64,000 nt of DNA, from contig DAOPQC010000001.1 in the NCBI GenBank assembly GCA_035358815.1, forward strand, positions 404,720-468,719. Direction: 5' to 3'. Shown in pieces: positions 1 through 7,386 of the stretch (position 1 is its first letter; each line of letters begins with the position of its first letter). A program made the position numbers and the translations under genes. The notes beneath the pieces are model-generated. The model was not told where the DNA came from. It saw only the letters and a program-made list of their open reading frames with translations, and did not search any database. The DNA is from Thermoanaerobaculales bacterium. GTDB taxonomy: Bacteria; Acidobacteriota; Thermoanaerobaculia; Thermoanaerobaculales; Sulfomarinibacteraceae.

Positions 1-2174
1 GTGTCGCTCGACTCGTAGCGCACGACCGCCATCCGGGTGGTCGGCGGGTAGCCGAAGGCGTTGCGGAACACCAGCTCGTCGTCGAGAAACGAGGTGACGT
101 CGTGGCTGGTGGCGTGGCGGACCGCGGGGTGGTCCGGGAAGTAGGTCTGGATGATCACCCGGCCCGGCCGGCTGCCGCGCCCGGAGCGTCCGGCGACCTG
201 GGTGAGCAGCTGGAACGTGCGCTCGGCGGCGCGGAAGTCGGGCAGGCCGAGCAGCGCGTCGGCCGAGATCACGCCGGTCAGGGTGACGTCCGGGAAGTGG
301 TGTCCTTTGGCCACCATCTGGGTGCCGACGAGGATGCGGACCTTGCCCGCGGCAAAGGCGCCGAGGCTGTGGCGCAGCCCGTCCCGCCGGCGCACCGTGT
401 CGCGGTCGAGAATCGCCACCGGAACGTCCGGGTAGTCACGGGCCAGCAGCTCCGCCACCTTCTCGGTGCCGGCGCCCACCGCGTCGAGCAGGGTGCCGCC
501 GCAGCTCTCGCATGAAGAAGGGATGGCAGCCCGGTGACCGCAGTAGTGGCAGCGCAGGTCGCTGCTGCGGCGATGGACGACCAGCGACACCGAGCACGAC
601 GGGCAGCGGATCCGGGCGCCGCAGTCGCGGCAGAGCAGCAGCGGCGCCCAGCCCCGCCGCTGCATCAGCAGGATGATCTGGTTGCCGGCCGCCAGGGTCT
701 CGGTCATTGCCTCGCGCAGGCGCCGGCTGAGCCAGGTGTGGCCATGCTCTCCCGGCTCCGGCGGCTCGCCGCGCAGGTCGACCACCTCGACGTGGGGCAG
801 GCTGCCACCGGCCACCCGGTGAGTCAGGCGGAGGTGGGTTGCCAGGCCTCGCCGAACCAGCGCGGCCGCCTCGACGGACGGCGTTGCCGAGCAGAGAACG
901 ACCGGGACCTCCAGCCGCTTGCCGAGCACCAGCGCGAGATCGCGGGCGTGGTAGCGAGGCGATTCCTGCTGCTTGTAGGCCGCATCGTGCTCCTCGTCGA
1001 CGACGATCAGCCGGAGGTCGCGCAGGGGCGTGAACAGGGCCGATCGCGGTCCGACCACGACTCGGGTCTCGCCGTCGGCGGCCCGGCGCCACTCCCGCCA
1101 GCGCTCGCCGTCCGACTGCGCCGAGTGAACGATGGCGGCACGGCCGCCGAAACGGCGCTCGACGGCGCCCGCGGCCGCCGGAGTCAGCCCGATCTCGGGA
1201 ACCAGCACGAGACCGCTGCCGCCGCGCTCGATGACGCTCTCGAGACAGCGCAGGTAGACCTCGGTCTTGCCCGAGCCGGTGACGCCCTCGAGCAGGAACG
1301 GCGCATACCCGCCGGCGGCGACGGCGTCCGAGATCGCCGTCACCGAGGACCGCTGCTCGTCGGTCAGGCTGAGCCGCTCCGGCGCAGCCCGCAGCGCCCA
1401 GCGCGGCGGCCGCGGCGGCCGCTGGGTGAAGGAATCGACGGCGCCGCGCTCGATCAGCGCGCGCACGGTGGCGAGGGAGCATCCGACCGCCGCGCGCAGC
1501 TCCGCCACCAGGGCAGGGCGCCCGGCGTCGGCCAGCCACTGCAAGGCGTCCCGCTGGCGGGGCGCCCGCCGGCACTCCTCCAGCAGCTGCTCGAGCGGGC
1601 GGTCGGCGATCCGCACGGCGGGCACCTCGCTCGGCGGCGGTCGATCGCGACGGTGCTTGCGGACCTCGACGAACCCGAGCCGGACGAGCTCGTCGAGGAC
1701 GCGCCGCTCACGGCTGCCGACCTGTGCGAGCAGCGCGGGCACCCGGATGCTGCCGCATCCGGCGAGCGCGGCGAGGATGGCCGCGCTGGTCGCATCGAGG
1801 CCGGCCGCGTCGGCGCCGGCGCCGGAGGCGGTCAGGAGCACCGTCTCGCTGTCGGCCTGCAGGAGCCTGACGGGGAGCATTGCCGACAGCGTGGTCCCGA
1901 GCGGGCAGCGGTAGTAGTCGGAGATGAACCGGGCGAGCTGCAGCTGTGCCGCGGCGAGCAGTGGCTGCGGGTCGAGCACCTCGGCGATCGGCCGGATGAC
2001 TCCTGGCTCGAGGCCAGAGTCGGATTGCACCTCGATCACGACCCCGGTGACGTGCCGCTCGCGCATCGGCACCCGGACCCGGGCGCCGGCGACCGCGAAC
2101 GGCTCCAGCTCGCGCGGGATCGAGTAGGTCAGCGGCTCAGGGGCGCTGCGCGGCACGGCCACCAGGGCGAACAC
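1..2174 (-). CDS. priA: Primosomal protein N' (PriA) replication-restart helicase, 3' end beyond window
   Basis: PriA binds stalled replication forks, unwinds the lagging arm and loads the primosome. The minus-strand frame is open from GTG 2174 to the window edge, about 724 residues, so the last part of the C-terminal domain is missing. Visible features in order: an N-terminal 3'BD-like start (MFALVAVPRSAPEPLTYSIP), Walker A GVTGSGKTEVYL, a DEEH box (VVDEEHDAAYKQQ), then a cysteine-rich zinc module with four CxxC pairs inserted in the helicase core, and helicase motifs VGTQMVAKGHHFPDV and QVAGRSGRG. All are diagnostic of PriA. The GTG start is chosen because homology begins immediately after it. 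No Shine-Dalgarno is seen, and a TACGAT -10-like hexamer lies only 8 bp upstream (2182-2187), so the mRNA may be leaderless. Confidence 0.95.
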   Translation of the reverse strand, partial: MFALVAVPRSAPEPLTYSIPRELEPFAVAGARVRVPMRERHVTGVVIEVQSDSGLEPGVIRPIAEVLDPQPLLAAAQLQLARFISDYYRCPLGTTLSAMLPVRLLQADSETVLLTASGAGADAAGLDATSAAILAALAGCGSIRVPALLAQVGSRERRVLDELVRLGFVEVRKHRRDRPPPSEVPAVRIADRPLEQLLEECRRAPRQRDALQWLADAGRPALVAELRAAVGCSLATVRALIERGAVDSFTQRPPRPPRWALRAAPERLSLTDEQRSSVTAISDAVAAGGYAPFLLEGVTGSGKTEVYLRCLESVIERGGSGLVLVPEIGLTPAAAGAVERRFGGRAAIVHSAQSDGERWREWRRAADGETRVVVGPRSALFTPLRDLRLIVVDEEHDAAYKQQESPRYHARDLALVLGKRLEVPVVLCSATPSVEAAALVRRGLATHLRLTHRVAGGSLPHVEVVDLRGEPPEPGEHGHTWLSRRLREAMTETLAAGNQIILLMQRRGWAPLLLCRDCGARIRCPSCSVSLVVHRRSSDLRCHYCGHRAAIPSSCESCGGTLLDAVGAGTEKVAELLARDYPDVPVAILDRDTVRRRDGLRHSLGAFAAGKVRILVGTQMVAKGHHFPDVTLTGVISADALLGLPDFRAAERTFQLLTQVAGRSGRGSRPGRVIIQTYFPDHPAVRHATSHDVTSFLDDELVFRNAFGYPPTTRMAVVRYESSD

Positions 2175-2267
2175 GGGACGATCGTAGCAGGGGGGCGGAC
2201 GGGGAGAGGGTCGCGAACGGGTCGCCATGGGCGGCGATGCTGGCATGTTGCACATGCCCTGTTCACT

Positions 2268-2366
2268 CCCGCTTCCGCGCCCGCTTCCGCTTCCACGCCC
2301 GGGTCCCAGTGACGGATCTCCGCGCGGGTCGTCCATTTCGGGAACGGGAACGGGAACGGGAACGGG
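2268..2366. repeat. Low-complexity intergenic repeats: (CCCGCTTCCG)n and (GGGAAC)4.5
   Basis: Between priA and the alkyltransferase-like gene, 2268-2302 holds CCCGCTTCCG-type units. 2340-2366 holds four and a half exact copies of GGGAAC. Read on one strand, the second block is CCCGTTCC repeats, so the two blocks are related sequences in opposite orientation. A 15-base core, CCCGCTTCCGCGCCC, recurs in another intergenic gap at about 38676-38690. Confidence 0.8.
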
Positions 2367-2405
2367 CAGACGTTCGCGGCTGCTAGGATGCTGGGTGAGG
2401 GCAGC

Positions 2406-2771
2406 ATGAGAGGAAGCTCGCGGGTCCACGGCGAGGTCGACGGCAGCCGCCTCAACGCGGCGGAGCAGGTCTGCCGGCTGGTCCGCAGGATCCCGGCCGG
2501 CCGTGTCATGTCCTACGGGCAGATTGCGGCCGAGCTGGCGAGCCGGTTGTCGCCCCGCGCCGTCGGCTGGATGCTCCACCGCTGCCCGGACGACGTCCCG
2601 TGGCACCGGGTCGTCAACGCCTCCGGCGGCTGCTCCACCGACCGCCTGCCCGACTTTCCACAGGGCCTGCAGCGGGCGATGCTCGAGGCCGAGGGGGTGG
2701 TCTTCCGCACCAACGGCACGCTCGACATCGAGCACTATCGCTGGCAGCCGAGGCGGCGCCGGGGGGGCTGA
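2406..2771 (+). CDS. Alkyltransferase-like protein (ATL, MGMT C-terminal-domain family)
   Basis: ATL proteins bind O6-alkylguanine, flip it out and hand the lesion to nucleotide excision repair without transferring the alkyl group. This 121-residue protein has the MGMT-type winged helix (IPAGRVMSYGQIAAELASR, residues 29-47, with the nucleotide-flipping tyrosine) and PWHRVV at 65-70. Tryptophan sits where true methyltransferases have the acceptor cysteine (PCHRV), which marks it as an ATL rather than an active Ogt. Its length fits the single-domain ATL/YbaZ group. ATG 2406 is preferred over ATG 2388 because GGGTGAGG ends 5 bp before it. It lies between priA and a convergent nucleotidase gene and appears to be transcribed alone. 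Confidence 0.9.
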   Translation: MRGSSRVHGEVDGSRLNAAEQVCRLVRRIPAGRVMSYGQIAAELASRLSPRAVGWMLHRCPDDVPWHRVVNASGGCSTDRLPDFPQGLQRAMLEAEGVVFRTNGTLDIEHYRWQPRRRRGG

Positions 2772-2800
2772 ACGGACGGCCGGTTGGCGGCAGCCCGGCG

Positions 2801-4261
2801 TCAACTCGGCGGTTGCTGAGGAAGGGCCGGGTCGTGGGGCATGCTGCCCCGGCCGGCCCTCAGGTACGCGAACGGGGTCGCGAACAGGAAGTTGGAGACG
2901 CGCGAGGTGTAGATGTCGGCCGACGCTTCGACCTGTCGCGCGAGGTGGCTCTTGTCGTTGCCGGCGCGCAGCAGCGGGCCCCAGCGGGCGTCGACGGCCT
3001 GCGACGCCTGCCGGGCGAGCGGCGCGACCTTCTGATCGAGGTCGAGGATGCGCTCCTTGAGCCCGGCGAGCCGGAGCGCGAGCGCGTCGGGCGGCGTGGC
3101 CGACCGGGGCCCGTACTCGAGCTGCGCGCGCTGCAGCTCGAGTCGAACCTGCGCGTGCTCGGCCTCCAGCCGCTCCTTGTCGGCCATCAGCGCCGCCAGC
3201 TCGCGCTCGCGCGGGCGGAAGGCCTCCAGATCCGCGACCTCGTCCTCCAGCTCGCGCAGGATCAGGCCGGTCCGCCAGCGCAGCAGGCTCTTGGACATGC
3301 GCACGTCGGCGAAGATGTGGTCGCCGACGTACAGGATCTCGGACCCGGAGAGACCGAGGTACTGCTCGACCGAGCTGGCGTCGCCGCCGACATAGCAGCC
3401 GGGCCCCCGGAGCCCCTGCGGGGCCGGCGCGAGGAGGCCGCGCTCCTCGTCGACGATCGAGAACAACGGCAGCGGCGCGCTGAAGAAGTCCGGCTTGCGG
3501 GCGCCGACGATGACGATCTCGAACAGGTCGCGCCAAGTCATGCCCTCGGGCAGGAAGCGATCGAAGGCGTGCGCCATGATGGTGCGCACGTAGCTCCAGT
3601 CGGCATTGGTGATGATCAGCAGGCGCTTGCCCGAGCGACGCTGGTCGAGCAGGGCGAGCGGCGCGTCGGAGTCGAGGTCGACGTAGGTCTCCGGGTCGGC
3701 GACGATCTCCGCCTTGAGCGTGCCCTCGAGGTGGGTGGTGTCGAGGTGCCGGTGCACGCGCTGGAAGAGGTCGTGGTAGCCGAGAACCTCGGGGAACGCC
3801 CGCTGGTCGTAGAGATCGACGAGCTGGGCGAACAGGCAGCTCCCGGACAGCGAGAACAGCGTGTTGAGGAAGTAGAAGCGGGTCTCGGCCAGGTCGATGG
3901 GCAGGTGGCGGTAGGCCTCCCGCTGCTCCTCGAAGGACATCTCCCGGGTGCCGTGGGCCGCCCGCATCACGAAGCCGAAGCGGTTCGCCTTGACCACGTT
4001 TCCAAGCTCGGTGTCGATGACCAGCCCTCGCGTCACCAGGCTCGGCTCGAACTGGAGCTGCCCGACCGGCCAGCCCTCGGCGAGCAGCATGCGGCGAATG
4101 TGGTCGTAGGCGCGCCGCTCCCAGTGGTCGACGCGGTAGTGGACCAGCGTGTAGTCCATGTCGTACCCGATCGCCGCGATCGAGCGCAGGTTCAGCGTCC
4201 GGTTGCAGTAGATCCTGCGGGCGGCCGGGACCGGGGCGGCGTGGAGATGATCGTCGGGCAT
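2801..4261 (-). CDS. HAD-superfamily purine 5'-nucleotidase (cN-II-like)
   Basis: Predicted cytosolic 5'-nucleotidase that dephosphorylates (probably purine) nucleoside monophosphates. It has 486 residues, close to bacterial and eukaryotic cN-II-type enzymes. HAD motif I is GYDMDYTLVHY near residue 32, with nucleophile Asp and general-acid Asp two residues on. Motif II is LLIITNADW, a motif III lysine is in GARKPDFF, and motif IV is YVGDHIFADV. The C-terminal third has a charged alpha-helical stretch that could be a coiled coil (RERELAALMADKERLEAEHAQ region). No signal peptide is seen, so it should act in the cytoplasm. The next minus-strand genes upstream are hpt and DUF423; hpt also works in purine salvage, but a terminator separates them. 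Confidence 0.88.
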   Translation of the reverse strand: MPDDHLHAAPVPAARRIYCNRTLNLRSIAAIGYDMDYTLVHYRVDHWERRAYDHIRRMLLAEGWPVGQLQFEPSLVTRGLVIDTELGNVVKANRFGFVMRAAHGTREMSFEEQREAYRHLPIDLAETRFYFLNTLFSLSGSCLFAQLVDLYDQRAFPEVLGYHDLFQRVHRHLDTTHLEGTLKAEIVADPETYVDLDSDAPLALLDQRRSGKRLLIITNADWSYVRTIMAHAFDRFLPEGMTWRDLFEIVIVGARKPDFFSAPLPLFSIVDEERGLLAPAPQGLRGPGCYVGGDASSVEQYLGLSGSEILYVGDHIFADVRMSKSLLRWRTGLILRELEDEVADLEAFRPRERELAALMADKERLEAEHAQVRLELQRAQLEYGPRSATPPDALALRLAGLKERILDLDQKVAPLARQASQAVDARWGPLLRAGNDKSHLARQVEASADIYTSRVSNFLFATPFAYLRAGRGSMPHDPALPQQPPS

Positions 4262-4385
4262 GCCGTGGCTCCCTGGCCCGGATGTCCACGAGGGAGGGCC
4301 GCGCTCACGCTGCGGTCAGCGTCGGCTCGGGCGACCGGGCGGCCCAAGGATAGCCGGTCGCGGCCATCCGCTGCGCTGGATGACG

Positions 4386-4412
4386 AAAAAAAAGCAAGCC
4401 CGAAAGGGCTTG
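4386..4412 (-). terminator. Rho-independent terminator of the hpt-DUF423 operon
   Basis: Perfect 7-bp stem CAAGCCC/GGGCTTG (4395-4401 and 4406-4412) with a GAAA tetraloop. On the minus strand it is followed by an uninterrupted run of eight T (the eight A at 4386-4393). It lies 120 bp past the DUF423 stop codon and upstream of the 5'-nucleotidase gene. Confidence 0.92.
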
Positions 4413-4531
4413 GGAAGGAGGAGATTGGTTGGTGCGTCCGATATCGAATATACGAGCCGAGGCGGGGATTCGCTGTGAGCCGCGTCACAGGGCGCGGGAG
4501 CCGCTGCCCTGCCGCCGCGAGACCGGCATCC

Positions 4532-4903
4532 TCAGGATCTCGCCACCCTCCAGGCGAAGGTGGCCCAGCCGGCGATCAGCAGGCCGCCACCGATCGGGGT
4601 GAACGCGCCGAGCGCGCGCAGGCCGGTGAGCGCGAGCAGGTAGAGGCTGCCCGAGAAGACGACGGTGCCGGCCAGGAACAGCCACCAAACCAGCGAGAGC
4701 TTGGCTCCGGGCCAACGTTCCGACGCGAGGGCGGCGACAACCAGTGCGACCCCGTGGTAGATCTGGTAGCGAGCGGCAGTCTCGAAGATCGCGACCGACT
4801 CCGGGTCGAGCCGGCCCCTGAGACCGTGCGCGGCGAATGCGCCGGCAGCCACCGCAGTGCCGGCGAGGAGCGCGCCGAGCACGGTGGCGATCCGCGGCGT
4901 CAT
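4532..4903 (-). CDS. DUF423 family small inner-membrane protein
   Basis: 123 residues with four predicted membrane helices: VLGALLAGTAVAAGAFAAHGL, a helix over YHGVALVVAALA, LVWWLFLAGTVVFSGSLYLLAL and FTPIGGGLLIAGWATFAW. The family pattern is clear: GAFGAHGL-like first helix, FETAARYQIYHGVAL, FSGSLYLLALTG and LGAFTPIGGG. This matches DUF423 (YgdD/YwdK-like). The biochemical function of the family is unknown. Its ATG sits 3 bp after the hpt stop codon, so the two genes are almost certainly co-transcribed and translationally coupled, and both are ended by the terminator at 4386-4412. Confidence 0.93.
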   Translation of the reverse strand: MTPRIATVLGALLAGTAVAAGAFAAHGLRGRLDPESVAIFETAARYQIYHGVALVVAALASERWPGAKLSLVWWLFLAGTVVFSGSLYLLALTGLRALGAFTPIGGGLLIAGWATFAWRVARS

Positions 4904-4906
4904 CCG

Positions 4907-5434
4907 TCAGCCTTCCGGCTCGACGACGCCGATGTACGGCAGGGTGCGGAAGCGCTCGCTCCAGTCGAGGCCGAAGCCGACCACCCAGACGTCCGGGATT
5001 TCGAAGCCCAGGTAGTCGATCTGGACCGGGACCCGGCGCCGGTCGGGCTTCTGGACGAGGACGCACGTCTTCAGGGAGGCGGGCTGGCGGGTGGCCAGCG
5101 CGCGCAGCAGATAGCTGATCGTGTAGCCGGTGTCGACGATGTCCTCGACCACGAGCACATGTCGACCGCCGATGTTCCGCCTGAGGTCCATGATCATCCG
5201 CACGGCGCCGTCGGTCTTGGTGGCGTTGCCGTACGTGGACAACGCCATGAAATCTACCGACCGGGGGATGGTGAGGCGGCGAGAGAGATCCGCCAGGAAG
5301 ATGAAGGATCCCTTGAGCACGCCGACCATGACCAGGTCCTCGACCCCGGCGTAGTCGCGGGAGATGGTCTCGGCAAGCTCGGAGACCTTGGCGGCGATTT
5401 CCTGTTCGCTGATCAGCACCTTGGGCTCGCTCAC
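4907..5434 (-). CDS. hpt: Hypoxanthine phosphoribosyltransferase
   Basis: Cytosolic purine-salvage enzyme converting hypoxanthine (and usually guanine) plus PRPP to IMP/GMP. The 175-residue product has the PRPP-binding loop VLVVEDIVDTGYTISYL, the flexible loop region MALSTYGNATKTDG, VLKGSFIFLADL near the N-terminus, and the C-terminal base-binding region IPDVWVVGFGLDW. Length matches bacterial HPRTs. The GTG at 5434 is chosen because GGGAGG (5442-5447) precedes it by 7 bp; a longer in-frame start at 5470 lacks a ribosome site. First gene of a two-gene operon with DUF423. Confidence 0.95.
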   Translation of the reverse strand: MSEPKVLISEQEIAAKVSELAETISRDYAGVEDLVMVGVLKGSFIFLADLSRRLTIPRSVDFMALSTYGNATKTDGAVRMIMDLRRNIGGRHVLVVEDIVDTGYTISYLLRALATRQPASLKTCVLVQKPDRRRVPVQIDYLGFEIPDVWVVGFGLDWSERFRTLPYIGVVEPEG

Positions 5435-5568
5435 GAGGTTGCCTCCCTGCCCTTTTCCTGCGGCCGTCACGGTAGCATGATCGGCGGGGGCCGGGTGGAG
5501 AGGGCCGAAGGAGGGTTGGCGGCCAGCGGAGGAAGCCCGAACGGTGCCGGCCGGGTTCTGGTGAGAGG

Positions 5569-7386
5569 GTGAGGTTGAGCGACTCGCGCCACGACGATCA
5601 CAGCGGTGTCGGCGAGGGCCCGGTGCGCGGCTCGATCCTGCGCCTCATGCGCCGCTACGGCTGGCGGTACCGATGGAGCTTCCTCGGGGGAATCGTCTTC
5701 GTGGCGCTCACCAACTACCTCGCGGTGAGCATCCCCGGCGAGATCGGGCGCGCCGTCGATGCCCTCCGGGCGAGCTCGTCGGTCGCGCCTCACGTGCTGG
5801 CGATCGCGGTCATGGGGCTTTCTATCATCGGCGTTCGCACACTGTCACGCATCCTGATCTTCAACCCCGGCCGCGACCTCGAGTACAACCTTCGCGGAGA
5901 CCTGTTCGCCAAGCTCCTCGCCTTGCAGCCCGCCTTCTACGCGAAGCACAAGCGGGGGGACATCGTCAGCCGCGCCTCCAACGACATCTCGTGGGTCCGG
6001 ACGCTGGTCGGGTTCGGTGGCCTCCAGGTCGTGAACGTGACGATCGCCGTGGTCCTCACGGGATGGAAGATGGTGGCGCTGTCGCCGCGCCTGACCCTGC
6101 TCGCGGGGCTGCCGATCCTGGCCGGCGTCGCGGCCGTCCAGGTCGCGATCCAGCGGCTGTTCCACCTCAGCCGGATCAGCCAGGAGCAGCTCGGGGAGAT
6201 CTCCGAGCACGTCCTCGGCAGCCTGCAGGGCATGGCGACGATCCAGGGCTTCGTCGCCGAGCGGTCGTTTCTCGACCGTTTCGAGGAACGGAACCGCGAG
6301 TGGATGCGGATCGGGATGAAGCTCGCTCTCATCCGGGCAGCTGCCCTCCCGCTGCTGGTGCTGAGCGGGGGCGTCGCGATGTTCGCGGTGGTGGCGGTGG
6401 GCGGACCGATGGTGCTGCAGGGCCGTCTCACGGTGGGCGAGCTGGCGGCCTTCACGGCGCTGCTGACGGTGCTGCTGCCGCCGCTGCGGTCGTTCGGCTG
6501 GATGCTGTCGGTCATCCAGCGCGGGCGAGCCTCGCTCGAACGCGTGTTCGAGCTGATGGACGAGCCGGTGGAGCGGCCCGAGGGTGAGGCTGGCGTCGCG
6601 TTGCCGCACGGCGCAGGCCCCTCGATCGAGCTGCGGGAGCTCGCGTTCACCTACCCGGACGCCCCCCACCTCCGGGTGCTCGACGGGATCACGATGGCGA
6701 TCCCGGCGGGCGCTGTCGTGGGCCTGTTCGGGCGCACCGGCAGCGGCAAGAGCACGCTGCTCCGGCTGCTCGCCCGCCTGTTCAATCCGCCTCGGGGGAC
6801 CCTCCTCGTTGACGGCCACGACATCATCGACCTCGACCTGCCGTCGTGGCGGCGCCGGGTGACCATGGTTCCCCAGCGGCCGTTCCTGTTCTCGGAGTCG
6901 ATCGCGTCGAACATCTCACTCGCCGGGGCTGCGGACGCAAGTGAGGTCCGCAAGGCTGCGCACATGGCGGCTCTCGAGCAGGACCTCGAGGCGCTGCCGG
7001 ATGGCATCGACACGGTGGTCGGGGAACGAGGCATCACGCTGTCAGGGGGTCAGCGGCAGCGCGTCGCCCTGGCGCGGGGTCTCGCCCGCGGCGGCGACCT
7101 GCTGATTCTCGACGACGTGCTGTCGGCGGTCGACCACGCGACCGAGGCACGGCTCGTCGACACCATCACGCGGATCGCGCGTGGGCCGGGCGCGCCGACG
7201 GTGCTCATCGCAAGCCACCGGCTGTCGGCGTTCCGGACCTGCGACACCATCCTGGTCCTCGACCGGGGGCGATTGGTCGACCGCGGGAGCCACGATGAGC
7301 TGGTCTCGCGGCCGGGCCCGTACCGCGACGCATGGTGGGTTCAACGCCAAGGGGGCGGGCCCGCCGCCGCCGAGGCGGCGACGTGA
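5569..7386 (+). CDS. ABC exporter half-transporter, MdlA-like (degenerate-site subunit)
   Basis: Type IV ABC exporter subunit of 605 residues. It has an N-terminal six-helix membrane domain (from about residue 30, WSFLGGIVFVALTNY) and a C-terminal nucleotide-binding domain. Walker A GRTGSGKST is near residue 387, a canonical LSGGQ near 490, and Walker B LLILDD near 513, where Asp replaces the catalytic Glu. The next gene has the reciprocal defect, so the two form one heterodimer with one working and one degenerate ATP site, as in MdlAB/TM287-288-type drug or lipid exporters. Substrate is unknown. The start is uncertain: GTG 5569 gives the longest frame, but TTG 5575 has better spacing from GAGAGGG (5563-5569). 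The next gene overlaps it by GTGA. Confidence 0.9.
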   Translation: MRLSDSRHDDHSGVGEGPVRGSILRLMRRYGWRYRWSFLGGIVFVALTNYLAVSIPGEIGRAVDALRASSSVAPHVLAIAVMGLSIIGVRTLSRILIFNPGRDLEYNLRGDLFAKLLALQPAFYAKHKRGDIVSRASNDISWVRTLVGFGGLQVVNVTIAVVLTGWKMVALSPRLTLLAGLPILAGVAAVQVAIQRLFHLSRISQEQLGEISEHVLGSLQGMATIQGFVAERSFLDRFEERNREWMRIGMKLALIRAAALPLLVLSGGVAMFAVVAVGGPMVLQGRLTVGELAAFTALLTVLLPPLRSFGWMLSVIQRGRASLERVFELMDEPVERPEGEAGVALPHGAGPSIELRELAFTYPDAPHLRVLDGITMAIPAGAVVGLFGRTGSGKSTLLRLLARLFNPPRGTLLVDGHDIIDLDLPSWRRRVTMVPQRPFLFSESIASNISLAGAADASEVRKAAHMAALEQDLEALPDGIDTVVGERGITLSGGQRQRVALARGLARGGDLLILDDVLSAVDHATEARLVDTITRIARGPGAPTVLIASHRLSAFRTCDTILVLDRGRLVDRGSHDELVSRPGPYRDAWWVQRQGGGPAAAEAAT

